Positions 25,662-36,485 are shown, numbered from the stretch's first letter. The stretch is DNA of 64,000 nt from Rhizobium sp. NLR16a (GCF_017948245.1 NZ_CP072865.1:459501-523500); one strand, 5' to 3'. Notes: generated by a model not told the origin, from the letters alone. Translations and numbers: made by a program.

Positions 25662-28600
25662 ATGAACATCTCCAGATTCTTTGTCGACCGGCCGGTCTTT
25701 GCCGGCGTTCTTTCGGTCCTCATCGTCGTTGCCGGCCTGATCGGCCTGCGGGCGCTGCCGATTTCCGAGTATCCCAACGTCGTGCCGCCGTCGGTCGTCG
25801 TGCGCGCCACCTATCCCGGCGCAAATCCGAGCGTCATTGCCGAAACCGTGGCGACACCGCTCGAAGAGCAGATCAACGGCGTCGAGGACATGCTCTACAT
25901 GTCGAGCCAGGCGACGTCGGATGGCGTGCTCAATGTCACCGTCACCTTCAAGCTCGGCACCGACCCTGACAAGGCACAGCAGCTCGTGCAGAACCGCGTT
26001 TCGCAGGCCGAACCGCGCCTGCCGGCGGAGGTGCGCGCCCTCGGGATCACGACAGTCAAGAGCTCGCCCGACTTCATCATGGTCGTCAACCTCGTCTCCG
26101 ACGGGAACAGCCACGACATCACCTATCTTCGCAACTACGCGACCTTGAACATCAAGGATCGGCTTGCCCGCATCCCCGGCGTCGGCCAGGTGCAGGTGTT
26201 CGGCGCCGGCGATTATTCGATGCGTGTCTGGATCGACCCGCAGAAGGCCGCCGAGCATGAACTCGCCGCCAGCGACATCAGCAACGCGATCAGCTCGCAG
26301 AACGTCCAGGCGGCCGCCGGCATTATCGGCGCCTCGCCGAGCCAGCCGGGCGTCGACCTGCAGCTCAACGTGAATGCCCAGGGCCGCCTGCGTACGCCCG
26401 AGGAGTTCGGCAACATCATCGTCAAGACGGGCGCCAATGGCGAGATCACCCGCCTTCGCGACGTCGCCCGCATCGAGCTTGGCGCCGCCGACTATACGTT
26501 GCGGTCGCTGCTCGACGGCAAGCCGGCCGTCGCCGTGGCCGCCCTTCAGGCGCCCGGGTCGAATGCGATCGAAATCGCCGACAACGTGCGCGCAACCATG
26601 GATCAGCTGCAATTGGCCATGCCTGAGGGCGTCAAATACGAGATCGTCTACGATACGACGAAATTCGTCCGCTCCTCGATCGAGAAGGTCATCGACACGC
26701 TGCTTGAAGCCATCGCGCTCGTCGTCCTCGTCGTCATCGTCTTCCTGCAGACGTGGCGCGCTTCGATCATTCCGCTGATCGCGGTTCCGGTCTCCATCAT
26801 CGGCACTTTCGCGGTCATGTATGTCTTCGGCTTCTCGATCAACGCGCTCAGTCTGTTCGGATTGGTGCTTGCCATCGGTATCGTGGTGGACGACGCGATC
26901 GTCGTCGTCGAAAACGTCGAGCGCAATATCGAGCATGGCCTGTCGCCGCGCGCGGCCACCTATAAGGCGATGAAGGAAGTGTCCGGTCCGATCATCGCGA
27001 TCGCGCTGGTGCTCGTCGCGGTATTCGTGCCGCTCGCCTTCATCTCCGGCCTGTCGGGTCAGTTCTATCGTCAGTTCGCGCTGACGATCGCGATCTCGAC
27101 CGTCATCTCGGCCTTCAACTCACTGACCCTGTCGCCGGCCCTCGCCGCCCTTCTGCTGAAGGGCCACGACGCGCCCAAGGACTGGCTGACGCGGTTCATG
27201 GACGCGATCTTCGGTTGGTTCTTCCGTGGCTTCAACCGCCTCTTCGGCGCAGGCTCGAATGCCTATGGCAAAGGTGTTGGCGGCCTGGTGTCGCGCAAGA
27301 GCATCGTCATGGTGGTCTACCTGGCGCTGGTCGGCGCGACCTACAGCATGTTCACCACGGTTCCCGGTGGCTTCGTGCCGTCGCAGGACAAGCAGTATCT
27401 GATCGGCTTCGCTCAGCTGCCGGATGCCGCAAGCCTCGACCGCACGGAAGACGTCATCAAGCGCATGACCGATATCGCGCTCGCGCAGCCCGGCGTCGCC
27501 AATGCAATCGCCTTCCCCGGCCTGTCGATCAACGGCTTCACCAACTCTTCGAATGCCGGCATCGTCTTCGTGACGCTGAAGGATTTCGAGGAGCGTAAGA
27601 CGCCGGATCTTTCTGGCGGCGCCATCGCCATGGCGTTGAACCAGAAATTCGGTGCCATCCAGGATGCCTTCATCGCCATGTTCCCGCCGCCGCCGGTCAA
27701 CGGTCTCGGCACGACCGGCGGTTTCAAGCTGCAGATCGAGGATCGCGCAGGCTTGGGCAACCAGGCGCTCGATGAGGCGACCAAGGCAGTGCTTGCCAAG
27801 GCCTACCAGACGCCTGAACTTGCCGGGCTGTTCTCCAGCTTCCAGATCAACGTGCCGCAGCTCTATGCCGATCTCGATCGCGCCAAGGCCGAGCAGCTCG
27901 GGGTTTCCGTCACCGACGTCTTCCAGACGCTGCAGATCTATCTCGGCTCGCTCTATGTGAACGATTTCAATGCGTTCGGCCGCACCTACAGCGTCCGGGT
28001 GCAGGCCGATGCGAAATTCCGCGCCCAGCCGGAAGATATCGGGCAGCTGAAGGTCCGTTCGGCATCGGGCGAGATGATCCCGCTTTCGGCGCTGCTGAAG
28101 GTGGAGCCGAGCACCGGTCCCGAACGCGCCAACCGTTACAACGGCTTCCTCGCCGCCGATATCAACGGCGGTCCGGCACCGGGCTTTTCGTCCGGCCAGG
28201 CGCAGGCGGCAATCGAGAAGATCCTTCGCGAGACACTGCCTGCCGGCATCGACTTCGAATGGACGGATCTGACCTATCAGCAGATCCTGGCCGGTAATTC
28301 GAGCGTCGTCGTTTTCCCGCTGGCGCTGCTGCTGGTCTTCCTGGTGCTGGCTGCCCAGTACGAGAGCCTGACCCTGCCGCTGGCGATCATCATGATCGTG
28401 CCGATGGGCGTGCTGGCCGCGCTGACGGGTGTCTGGCTCACCGGTGGAGACAATAATATCTTCACCCAGATCGGTCTCGTGGTGCTAGTCGGCCTCTCGG
28501 CGAAGAACGCGATCCTGATCGTGGAATTCGCCCGCGAACTGGAGTTCGAGGGCAGGACGCCGCGGGAGGCGGCGGTCGAGGCCAGTCGCCTTCGCCTTCG

Positions 28601-28862
28601 CCCGATCCTCATGACCTCCATGGCCTTCATCATGGGCGTCGTGCCGCTGGTCGCCTCCACGGGCGCCGGCGCGGAAATGCGTGCCGCCATGGGTGTCGCG
28701 GTGTTCTCCGGCATGATCGGCGTGACCTTCTTCGGCATCTTCATGACGCCGGTGTTCTACGTGCTGCTGCGACGGCTGACGGGCAACCGTCCGCTCATCC
28801 AGCACAAGCCGGACGAGCACAAGGAGGAAGAGGCCGAGGTCATCCGGCTAGCAGCGGAATAA
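25662..28862 (+). CDS. RND efflux pump permease (HAE1/AcrB type, second system)
   Basis: A 1066-residue RND permease similar in layout to the one at 9706-12891. It begins ISRFFVDRPVFAGVLSVL, has FGLVLAIGIVVDDAIVVVEN in helix 4, two periplasmic loops, and GLSAKNAILIVEFA plus RPILMTSMAF in the second half. A 116-bp spacer containing short GC-rich palindromes separates it from its adaptor gene. A stem-loop follows the stop. The substrate is unknown; no outer-membrane channel gene is linked. Confidence 0.95.
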   Translation: MNISRFFVDRPVFAGVLSVLIVVAGLIGLRALPISEYPNVVPPSVVVRATYPGANPSVIAETVATPLEEQINGVEDMLYMSSQATSDGVLNVTVTFKLGTDPDKAQQLVQNRVSQAEPRLPAEVRALGITTVKSSPDFIMVVNLVSDGNSHDITYLRNYATLNIKDRLARIPGVGQVQVFGAGDYSMRVWIDPQKAAEHELAASDISNAISSQNVQAAAGIIGASPSQPGVDLQLNVNAQGRLRTPEEFGNIIVKTGANGEITRLRDVARIELGAADYTLRSLLDGKPAVAVAALQAPGSNAIEIADNVRATMDQLQLAMPEGVKYEIVYDTTKFVRSSIEKVIDTLLEAIALVVLVVIVFLQTWRASIIPLIAVPVSIIGTFAVMYVFGFSINALSLFGLVLAIGIVVDDAIVVVENVERNIEHGLSPRAATYKAMKEVSGPIIAIALVLVAVFVPLAFISGLSGQFYRQFALTIAISTVISAFNSLTLSPALAALLLKGHDAPKDWLTRFMDAIFGWFFRGFNRLFGAGSNAYGKGVGGLVSRKSIVMVVYLALVGATYSMFTTVPGGFVPSQDKQYLIGFAQLPDAASLDRTEDVIKRMTDIALAQPGVANAIAFPGLSINGFTNSSNAGIVFVTLKDFEERKTPDLSGGAIAMALNQKFGAIQDAFIAMFPPPPVNGLGTTGGFKLQIEDRAGLGNQALDEATKAVLAKAYQTPELAGLFSSFQINVPQLYADLDRAKAEQLGVSVTDVFQTLQIYLGSLYVNDFNAFGRTYSVRVQADAKFRAQPEDIGQLKVRSASGEMIPLSALLKVEPSTGPERANRYNGFLAADINGGPAPGFSSGQAQAAIEKILRETLPAGIDFEWTDLTYQQILAGNSSVVVFPLALLLVFLVLAAQYESLTLPLAIIMIVPMGVLAALTGVWLTGGDNNIFTQIGLVVLVGLSAKNAILIVEFARELEFEGRTPREAAVEASRLRLRPILMTSMAFIMGVVPLVASTGAGAEMRAAMGVAVFSGMIGVTFFGIFMTPVFYVLLRRLTGNRPLIQHKPDEHKEEEAEVIRLAAE

Positions 28863-28894
28863 ACGGAATTCAATCTTCCTTTGTCGAGTAAATC

Positions 28895-28920
28895 GGGCGG
28901 GAACTTCGGTTCTCGCCCGT
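28895..28920 (+). terminator. Stem-loop with TTCG loop after the second RND operon
   Basis: CGGGCGGGAAC (28895-28905) pairs with GTTCTCGCCCG (28910-28920) with one G-U pair, closed by a TTCG tetraloop. It is 32 bases after the permease stop. The following T content is weak, so termination efficiency is uncertain. Confidence 0.6.
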
Positions 28921-29148
28921 ATCGATTTCCGACACCCGACGAAAATGCGTTACGTTCATCAAAACGGTTGCAACCGTGGACGAGGGGACTATCAAAGACG
29001 GATAGCAGATGGGAGGATCGGCGCGGCTCCATCTCCACCATCCGGGTAGTCGATGCCGGCAAGCCGGCGCGGTTGCGGAAATGGTGACGGAATGCAGTGC
29101 TTCGCTTCTCGACTTCAAAGAGAAGAATAGCCGATCGGGAGGATGATA

Positions 29149-30933
29149 ATGACGGACAGCCAACCGAAGAAGCGCCGCCTGCGTTCGCAGGATTGGTTCG
29201 ACAATCCCGATCATATCGACATGGCGGCGCTCTATCTCGAGCGTTTCATGAATTACGGCATCACGCCGGAAGAACTGCGGTCCGGCAGGCCGATCATCGG
29301 AATTGCCCAGAGCGGTAGCGATCTGACGCCCTGCAACAGGGTGCATGTCGAGCTCGCCAAGCGCGTGCGTGACGGTATTCGCGACGCGGGCGGCATCCCC
29401 ATCGAATTTCCGACGCATCCGATCTTCGAGAACTGCAAGCGCCCGACCGCCGCCCTCGACCGCAATCTAGCCTATCTCGGCCTTGTCGAGATCCTCTACG
29501 GCTATCCGCTCGACGGTGTCGTGTTGACCACCGGCTGCGACAAGACCACGCCTTCGGCAATCATGGCTGCTTCGACAGTCGATATTCCGGCCATCGTGCT
29601 CTCCGGCGGGCCGATGCTCGATGGCTGGCACGAGGGGGAACTGGCCGGCTCCGGCACCGTCATCTGGCGGATGCGGCGGAAATATGCGGCCGGTGAAATC
29701 GATCGGGAGGAGTTTCTGCAGGCGGCGCTCGATTCGGCTCCATCCGTCGGTCACTGCAATACGATGGGCACCGCCTCGACGATGAATGCGCTGGCGGAAG
29801 CACTCGGCCTATCGCTCACCGGCTGCGGCGCCATTCCGGCCGCCTACCGGGAGCGGGGGCAGATGGCCTACCGCACCGGACGGCGCGCCGTCGAGATCGT
29901 GTTCGAGGATCTGAAGCCATCGGATATCCTGACGCGGGCCGCGTTCCTCAATGCGATCCGCACCAATTCGGCGATCGGCGGCTCGACCAATGCGCAGCCG
30001 CATCTGGCTGCCATGGCCAAGCACGCCGGCGTCGAACTTTATCCGGATGACTGGCAGGTGCACGGCTTCGATATCCCGCTTCTGGCCAATGTCCAGCCGG
30101 CGGGCGCCTATCTCGGCGAGCGCTATCACCGCGCGGGCGGCACGCCGGCGATCATGTGGGAGCTGCTGCAGGCCGGAAAGCTCGACGGCGACTGTCGCAC
30201 GGTGACGGGGAGGACGATGGCCGAGAACCTGAAAGGCCGCCAGGCCAGCGACCGCGAGGTCATCCGGCCTTTCGACGAACCGCTGAAGGAGCGGGCGGGC
30301 TTCCTCGTCCTCAAGGGCAATCTCTTCGATTTCGCGATCATGAAGATGAGCGTAGTCTCGGAAGATTTCCGCCAGCGCTATCTTCTGGAGCCCGGGCGGG
30401 AAGGTGTTTTCGAGGGCAGGGCGGTGGTTTTCGATGGTTCCGAGGATTATCACAGGCGCATCAACGACCCTGAACTCGGCGTCGACGAGGATACCATCCT
30501 CGTCATCCGCGGAGCGGGGCCGCTCGGCTGGCCTGGATCGGCTGAGGTCGTCAACATGCAGCCGCCGGATCATCTCCTGAAACGCGGCATCCGGAGTCTG
30601 CCGACGATCGGCGACGGCCGTCAGTCGGGCACCGCCGACAGTCCATCGATTCTCAACGCCTCGCCGGAAAGTGCAGCCGGTGGCGGCCTCGCCTGGCTTC
30701 GGACCGGCGATGTCATCCGCATCGATTTCAATGTGGGGCGCTGCGACATGCTGGTGGATGACGCCGAGATCGAGCGGCGCAAGGCCGACGGCATTCCGGC
30801 GGTGCTGGCGGATGCGACGCCGTGGCAGCGGATCTACCGCCGCTCGGTCACGCAACTGTCTGACGGCGCGGTTTTAGAGGGGGCTTCGGAGTTCCGCCAG
30901 ATCGCGAAAAACACGCCACGGCACAACCATTGA
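29149..30933 (+). CDS. IlvD/Edd family dehydratase, probable sugar-acid dehydratase
   Basis: A 594-residue dehydratase of the dihydroxyacid/phosphogluconate dehydratase family, which uses an Fe-S cluster and Mg2+ to remove water from sugar acids. Cluster cysteines are likely in TPCNRVH, TTGCDKTTP and VGHCNTMGTAST; SAIGGSTNAQPHLAA and SPESAAGGGLA are active-site regions. The sequence is closer to the aldonic acid dehydratases (L-arabinonate/D-xylonate type known from R. leguminosarum) than to IlvD as far as can be judged by eye. The start at 29149 lies 6 bases after GGGAGG. It is monocistronic here, with no linked sugar transporter, so the pathway remains inferred. Confidence 0.85.
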   Translation: MTDSQPKKRRLRSQDWFDNPDHIDMAALYLERFMNYGITPEELRSGRPIIGIAQSGSDLTPCNRVHVELAKRVRDGIRDAGGIPIEFPTHPIFENCKRPTAALDRNLAYLGLVEILYGYPLDGVVLTTGCDKTTPSAIMAASTVDIPAIVLSGGPMLDGWHEGELAGSGTVIWRMRRKYAAGEIDREEFLQAALDSAPSVGHCNTMGTASTMNALAEALGLSLTGCGAIPAAYRERGQMAYRTGRRAVEIVFEDLKPSDILTRAAFLNAIRTNSAIGGSTNAQPHLAAMAKHAGVELYPDDWQVHGFDIPLLANVQPAGAYLGERYHRAGGTPAIMWELLQAGKLDGDCRTVTGRTMAENLKGRQASDREVIRPFDEPLKERAGFLVLKGNLFDFAIMKMSVVSEDFRQRYLLEPGREGVFEGRAVVFDGSEDYHRRINDPELGVDEDTILVIRGAGPLGWPGSAEVVNMQPPDHLLKRGIRSLPTIGDGRQSGTADSPSILNASPESAAGGGLAWLRTGDVIRIDFNVGRCDMLVDDAEIERRKADGIPAVLADATPWQRIYRRSVTQLSDGAVLEGASEFRQIAKNTPRHNH

Positions 30934-31088
30934 TGTGGTTTGAACGCAGATTGCAATCTCATGATCCAAAAAGGAACGTCGTAACGAACAGTTCACCTAG
31001 TGACCAGTTCGGGCGTCCGCACAAGGCTTCTTTAATGCCGGCTTGAGACCATATTGCAATTAAGGAAGCTTCCAAGGCTGAGACCGCG

Positions 31089-32879
31089 TTGTCAGAAAAC
31101 AAAGCCACACGATCCGAACAAGAGTTCCAGGATCTTCTGCGCCGGCTCGAACTCGCCCTCGATGCATCCCGGATCGGAGTCTGGGAGTACAGCATCGCCA
31201 AGGGCGGGATCTTGTGGGATGCGCAGATGCACCGGCTCTACGAAACCGGCGAGACATGCCGACATGTGCCGGCATGGTTCTGGTCGAATGCGATCCACCC
31301 TGATGACCGCGAGCGGGCCGAACGCGATTTCGAACAGGCGATCACGGCGCGAGGCGCATACGACTCGCAATTCCGGATCGTGCTGCCGAGCGGCGAGATC
31401 CGCCACCTTCGCTCGCGGGCGCATTTCTATGTGGATGCGGAGGGGGCGCCCTCCTTCATCGGCGCCGAATGGGATGTGACGGCCGACGTGCAGCTCAACG
31501 CGGAACTCGAGCGACAGAAGATGGTGGCCGAGGCGAGAGCGCTGGCGCTTGAGGAAAGCAATGCGCGCATCGAGCATGTTGCCGATCATGATTACCTTAC
31601 CGGTCTGCCGAACCGCCGCCTGCTCGACAAACGGCTCGCAGAGCTGCCGGCGGACCGGAGCGTCACGACGCTTGGCGTCCTGCATCTCGATCTCGACCAG
31701 TTCAAGCAGATCAACGACAGCCACGGCCATGCGGCCGGCGATGCGGTGCTGCGGGCCGCGGCCCTTCGCATCACCGCTGCCATTCCCGCGAACGGTATGG
31801 TTGCCCGCGTTGGCGGCGACGAGTTCGTTATCGTGCTCGTCAATTTCGCCGATCTCGCGGAATTGAGACTGATCACAGAGGATGTTCAGCGGCGGCTGCG
31901 GAAGAAGATCCGTTTCGGTCAAGAGATGCTGCAATCCGGTGCATCGATCGGCGTTTCATGGAGCGGCGATCGGCGGGCACGCAACCTCCTGGCCGAATCC
32001 GACCTGGCGCTCTATCAAGCCAAGAAGCTTGGGCGCAACCGCATCGAATTCTTTACGAGGCAACTGCAGGAAGATCTGCGATCGAAACGCCGCCTGGCTG
32101 AAGAGCTCAAGCTCGGTCTGGATCGCGGCGAGATTGTTCCCTATTATCAGGTGCAGCTCGACGCCCAAACGCGCGAGGTGATCGGCTTCGAGGCGCTGGC
32201 CCGCTGGAAACATCCCGAGAAGGGCGTGCTTGCGCCGGGGGTGTTCCTCAAGGTCGCCGACGAGCACGGGCTTGCGGCCGAGATCGACGCCGCGATTCTG
32301 AAGAGCGTTCTCGAAGACCGGTTGTCCTGGCAGTTGCGGGGCGTTGCGGTTCCGCGCATCGCCGTCAACATTTCGGCGTCGCGCCTTGCCGATCCGGCGC
32401 TGCTCGGCAAATTGAAGAAGCTCGATATTCCGCCGGGCGCAGTCGTGTTCGAGCTGGTCGAGACGATTTTCCTGGACGACAGCGACGAAAAGCTGCTCGA
32501 TCATATCGATGACATCAAACAGCTGGGCATCGACATCGAAATCGACGATTTCGGATCGGGCCATGCCTCGCTCATCGGTCTCGTCAAGCTGCGGCCGAAG
32601 CGGCTGAAGATCGACCGGCAACTCGTTGCTGAGGTCGTCAGCTCGGACGAGCAGCGGCGCGTCGTAGGATCAATCGTCGAGATCGCCAAGGCGCTCGATG
32701 TCGAGGTGATCGCCGAGGGCATAGAGACCGAGGCACACGCCGCGGTGCTGGCGCAGTTGGGTTGCGACGGTCTGCAGGGTTATGCGTTCGGCTATCCCGC
32801 GCCGGCAGCCCAGACAGACCGGCTGTTCCCTTCGCTCGCGGGCGGAGTGGAAAAGCAAAGGGCAGCGATAGGTGGCTGA
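31089..32879 (+). CDS. PAS-GGDEF-EAL protein (cyclic-di-GMP turnover)
   Basis: A 596-residue cytoplasmic signalling protein with no transmembrane segment. A PAS fold occupies about 15-140 (LDASRIGVWEYS to GAEWDVTAD). A short coiled coil leads to a GGDEF domain (about 165-325) with intact VGGDEFVIV and NRRLLD, then an EAL domain (about 335-585) with EALARW, NISASRL, DDFGSGHASL and EGIETEAH. Both synthase and phosphodiesterase motifs are present; the first EAL position reads EALAR rather than EALLR. The start is TTG at 31089; the next in-frame ATG would cut the PAS domain. It stands alone. Confidence 0.92.
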   Translation: MSENKATRSEQEFQDLLRRLELALDASRIGVWEYSIAKGGILWDAQMHRLYETGETCRHVPAWFWSNAIHPDDRERAERDFEQAITARGAYDSQFRIVLPSGEIRHLRSRAHFYVDAEGAPSFIGAEWDVTADVQLNAELERQKMVAEARALALEESNARIEHVADHDYLTGLPNRRLLDKRLAELPADRSVTTLGVLHLDLDQFKQINDSHGHAAGDAVLRAAALRITAAIPANGMVARVGGDEFVIVLVNFADLAELRLITEDVQRRLRKKIRFGQEMLQSGASIGVSWSGDRRARNLLAESDLALYQAKKLGRNRIEFFTRQLQEDLRSKRRLAEELKLGLDRGEIVPYYQVQLDAQTREVIGFEALARWKHPEKGVLAPGVFLKVADEHGLAAEIDAAILKSVLEDRLSWQLRGVAVPRIAVNISASRLADPALLGKLKKLDIPPGAVVFELVETIFLDDSDEKLLDHIDDIKQLGIDIEIDDFGSGHASLIGLVKLRPKRLKIDRQLVAEVVSSDEQRRVVGSIVEIAKALDVEVIAEGIETEAHAAVLAQLGCDGLQGYAFGYPAPAAQTDRLFPSLAGGVEKQRAAIGG

Positions 32880-33167
32880 TTTCCGCTGAAATGCTTCTTG
32901 GTCTTCGGGGTTGAGTAAGCGAGAGATTTCGGCGCGACATTTATTCGCGCCGGCAGGACGATTATTGGGCGCCAAGTAATTTTCTTGAGCTTGCAACGGC
33001 ATTGTTTCATGGTAATGCGGAAACGAAGCTTACTGAAAACGACTATAGGCGTGGTCAAGACCATCGGCGCTGCTTCTCCATCATTCGCAGGTGCGGTGGC
33101 GGTGACCTGACAATTGCTTTGCCGTTGGCGGGATGGACTTGCGGGACATTCAATCTGGGAAGGGCGC

Positions 33168-34016
33168 ATGAATTCGGAATTTGCCGTTCGTTCGATGCGG
33201 CCCGGCGAATTGGAACTCGTGCTCGAATGGGCGCGTCAGGAGGGGTGGAATCCGGGTCTCGACGATTCGTTTGCATTCCTCGAAGCCGATCCGTCGGGAT
33301 TTTTCGTCGGCTCCGTCGGTGAAGTCCCCGTCGGCTCGCTCTCAGTCGTCAAATATGGCGACAGCTTCGCCTTTCTCGGCCTCTACATCGTTCACCCGGA
33401 TTTCCGCGGCAAGGGCTATGGCAAGGCGATCTGGGAAGCGGGGATCGCCACGGCGGAAGGTCGGACGATCGGTCTCGACGCCGTTGCCGCGCAGCAGGGG
33501 AATTATCGCAAGGCTGGCTTTGAGCCCGCCTATTCCACCATTCGTTACGGCGGTGTTGCCTCCTCTTTGCCGGGCTCGACGCTTGTCGCGCAGCCGGCGC
33601 TGGATTCACGCCTGGAAGGGCTGCAGCGTTATGATGCGGCGATCTTTCCGCAGCCGCGGGATGCCTTCCTCGCCGCCTGGTGCAGCAGCCGTAAGGGGCG
33701 GCGTACGGCTGTGGTCCGCAAAAGCCACAAGATCCGCGGCTACGGCACGATCCGCCGCTGCTATGAAGGCTACAAGATCGGCCCGCTTTTCGCCAACGAT
33801 GCAGACAGCGCCGCGGCGCTGCTTGTCGAATTAATCCCCGAAGCAAAGGGCGCTCAGATCTTCATCGACATCCCCGTCGAAAACCGCGAGGCGATCGCGC
33901 TTGCCGAAAGCATAGGCCTCCAGCCGGTGTTCGAGACCATGCGGATGTATCGGGGACCAGCGCCAGCCATCCCGTTGAAGCATGTCTTCGGAGTGACGAC
34001 GCTGGAGCTTGGTTAG
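33168..34016 (+). CDS. GNAT family N-acetyltransferase with two acetyltransferase-like halves
   Basis: A 282-residue protein. The N-terminal half is a GNAT domain: FLGLYIVHPDFRGKGYGKAIW holds the acetyl-CoA loop (residues 65-85, RGKGYG), and GLDAVAAQQGNYRKAGFEP follows. The C-terminal half (about 150-282) resembles the second domain found in double GNAT proteins of this type (IRGYGTIRRCYEGYKIGPLFA). The start at 33168 follows GGAAGGG; the frame extends upstream to 33114 without support. It is convergent with the EamA gene with no gap. The substrate is unknown. Confidence 0.88.
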   Translation: MNSEFAVRSMRPGELELVLEWARQEGWNPGLDDSFAFLEADPSGFFVGSVGEVPVGSLSVVKYGDSFAFLGLYIVHPDFRGKGYGKAIWEAGIATAEGRTIGLDAVAAQQGNYRKAGFEPAYSTIRYGGVASSLPGSTLVAQPALDSRLEGLQRYDAAIFPQPRDAFLAAWCSSRKGRRTAVVRKSHKIRGYGTIRRCYEGYKIGPLFANDADSAAALLVELIPEAKGAQIFIDIPVENREAIALAESIGLQPVFETMRMYRGPAPAIPLKHVFGVTTLELG

Positions 34017-34934
34017 CTAGTCCACGGGCGAGGCGGGCACGGTGGGAGCGGACGCTTTCGGTCGGCCCTTTTCGGCGATCGCGATGCCGCCGAGCGTCAG
34101 CATCAGCGCTATCATATGGAAGGACTGAAGCCGTTCTCCGATCAGAACGACGGAGAGCAGTGTTCCGAACACCGGCACGAGATTGATGAAGAGACCGGCG
34201 CGGTTGGCGCCGATAGCCTCGACACCCTTGATATATAGGATCTGCGCCAGCAATGAGGGGAAGATCGCCGTATAGAAGGTGATGCTCCAACCGGCCTGGT
34301 CCGGCCACTGCGCAACGCCGCGGGCGATCTCCCAAAGAAGCAGCGGCAGCGAGGTCAGCATGGCGGCGAGGGCGGGAAAGGCCATCAGCGTGCGCCAATC
34401 CACCGCCGGTTTCCAGCGCAGGAAGATGGTGTAGAGCGCATAGGCGGCAATCGCGATCAGCATCAGCCCGTCGCCCCGGTTGAGCTGCAATTGCAGCAGC
34501 GTGGCGAGGTCGCCATGGGAAGCCGTCAGCGCCACGCCCAGCAGCGTCATGCCGAAGCCGAAACATTGCGCCAGCGAGATACCAGTGCGGAAAAAGAAGA
34601 AATTCAACAGGAAGATCAGCATCGGAATGCCGGCTTGCTCGATGGCGACGTTGATCGCCGTCGTATATTGTACCGCCGAGTAGAGCATGGCGTTGAAGAG
34701 TGTATAGCCGATGGCGCCGTAGCAAAGGAGCAGTGGCAGGTTTTTCCTCGCCACGGGCCAATCCTTCTTCAGTTGCGGCACGGATATCAAGGCGATGAGC
34801 GCGACGGCGAGGAACCAACGCAGAAAGGTCAGCATCATCGGGCTGATATGACCGACCGCAAGTTTGCCGGCGACGGAGTTGCCGCCCCAGCAGAGGGTGG
34901 CGATGACGAGGCAGATATAGGCTGTGGCTTGCAA
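34017..34934 (-). CDS. EamA/DMT superfamily metabolite exporter
   Basis: A 305-residue membrane protein with ten predicted helices in two EamA repeats. CWGGNSVAGKLAV in helix 1 and LVPVFGTLLSVVLIGERL near the start of the last helices are characteristic of RhaT/YdcZ-like drug/metabolite transporters. The start is TTG at 34934 with GAGGAAG 8 bases upstream. It probably exports an amino acid or other small metabolite; nothing nearby shows which. Confidence 0.9.
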   Translation of the reverse strand: MQATAYICLVIATLCWGGNSVAGKLAVGHISPMMLTFLRWFLAVALIALISVPQLKKDWPVARKNLPLLLCYGAIGYTLFNAMLYSAVQYTTAINVAIEQAGIPMLIFLLNFFFFRTGISLAQCFGFGMTLLGVALTASHGDLATLLQLQLNRGDGLMLIAIAAYALYTIFLRWKPAVDWRTLMAFPALAAMLTSLPLLLWEIARGVAQWPDQAGWSITFYTAIFPSLLAQILYIKGVEAIGANRAGLFINLVPVFGTLLSVVLIGERLQSFHMIALMLTLGGIAIAEKGRPKASAPTVPASPVD

Positions 34935-35126
34935 GAGCGTGCTTCCTCGTCACTTTGCTAGAGATAATCGGCTTTTTCCCAGGGGAAATAGACTGCCGGC
35001 TGCTGATTTGTCACGTAAAAAGCCCAATCGGCTGTGACAACAGGGTCGCTTTCCCAAAAACAAAGCTTTATAGATGCGCGGGTTTGAGCAGGTGCGCGGT
35101 TCTCCGCCGGTAACAGGAAGAGTTGG

Positions 35127-36425
35127 ATGACGAACGTAGTCGTGGTCGGTTCGCAATGGGGTGACGAAGGCAAAGGCAAAATTGTCGATTGGCTTTCGGA
35201 ACGTGCGGATATTGTCGTGCGCTATCAGGGCGGCCACAATGCCGGCCATACGCTCGTCATCGACGGCACGAGCTATAAGCTCTCGCTGTTGCCTTCCGGC
35301 GTCGTGCGTCCCGGCAAGATGGCTGTGATCGGCAACGGCGTCGTCGTCGATCCGCATGCCCTGATCGCCGAGATCGGCCGGCTGGAGGCGCAGGGCGTGA
35401 AGGTGACGCCTGATAATCTGCGGATCGCCGACAATGCGACGCTCATCCTGTCGCTGCACCGCGAGCTCGACGCGATGCGCGAGGATGCGGCGTCCAACAG
35501 CGGCACGAAGATCGGCACGACGCGCCGCGGCATCGGCCCGGCCTATGAGGACAAGGTCGGCCGCCGCGCCATCCGGGTCATGGATCTTGCCGATCTCGAC
35601 AGCCTTTCCGGCAAGGTCGACCGCATCCTGACGCATCACAATGCGCTTCGCCGCGGCCTCGGCGTCGCCGAGGTCAGCCACCAGGCGATCATGGACGAAC
35701 TGACCTCGATCGCCGATCGGGTGCTGCCGTTCCGCGACACGGTCTGGCTGTTGCTTGATAAGGAGCGTCGCAAGGGCGCCCGCATCCTGTTCGAAGGCGC
35801 GCAGGGCAGTTTGCTCGACATCGATCACGGCACCTATCCTTTCGTAACCTCCTCCAACACCGTGGCCGGCCAGGCGGCGGCCGGTTCCGGCATGGGACCT
35901 GGCTCACTCGGCTATATCCTCGGCATCACCAAGGCCTATACGACACGCGTCGGCGAAGGTCCGTTCCCGACGGAGCTAACCGACGAAATCGGCCAGTTCC
36001 TGGGTGAGAAGGGGCATGAGTTCGGTACCGTGACGGGGCGCAAGCGTCGCTGCGGCTGGTTCGACGCAGCATTGGTGCGCCAGTCGGTCGCCACCAACGG
36101 CATCACCGGCATCGCGCTCACCAAGCTCGACGTGCTCGACGGTCTCGAGGAATTGAAGATCTGCGTCGGTTATATGCTCGACGGCGAACAGATTGATCAT
36201 CTTCCCGCAAGCCAGGGAGCGCAAGCTCGGGTCGAACCGATCTATGTCACGCTGGAGGGATGGAAAGAATCGACCGTCGGCGCCCGCAGTTGGGCGGATC
36301 TTCCGGCGCAGGCGATCAAGTATGTTCGCCAGGTCGAAGAACTGATCGGAGCGCCGGTCGCGCTCCTTTCCACCAGTCCGGAACGGGACGACACGATACT
36401 TGTGACCGATCCGTTTGAGGATTAA
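35127..36425 (+). CDS. purA: Adenylosuccinate synthetase
   Basis: A 432-residue enzyme that joins IMP and aspartate using GTP, the first committed step to AMP. It shows [16 protein letters not shown] (P-loop variant with catalytic Asp13), GGHNAGHT (His41 region), [14 protein letters not shown] (IMP-binding signature) and [13 protein letters not shown]. The length is normal for bacterial PurA. It has its own 192-bp upstream spacer and precedes the large membrane-anchored protein gene by 60 bp on the same strand. Confidence 0.98.
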   Translation: MTNVVVVGSQWGDEGKGKIVDWLSERADIVVRYQGGHNAGHTLVIDGTSYKLSLLPSGVVRPGKMAVIGNGVVVDPHALIAEIGRLEAQGVKVTPDNLRIADNATLILSLHRELDAMREDAASNSGTKIGTTRRGIGPAYEDKVGRRAIRVMDLADLDSLSGKVDRILTHHNALRRGLGVAEVSHQAIMDELTSIADRVLPFRDTVWLLLDKERRKGARILFEGAQGSLLDIDHGTYPFVTSSNTVAGQAAAGSGMGPGSLGYILGITKAYTTRVGEGPFPTELTDEIGQFLGEKGHEFGTVTGRKRRCGWFDAALVRQSVATNGITGIALTKLDVLDGLEELKICVGYMLDGEQIDHLPASQGAQARVEPIYVTLEGWKESTVGARSWADLPAQAIKYVRQVEELIGAPVALLSTSPERDDTILVTDPFED

Positions 36426-36485
36426 GGTCACGGCCCACTGTGGAGGACAGTTCGGCAGAAGGCCGGACTTCTTGAGAAAGTAAGA

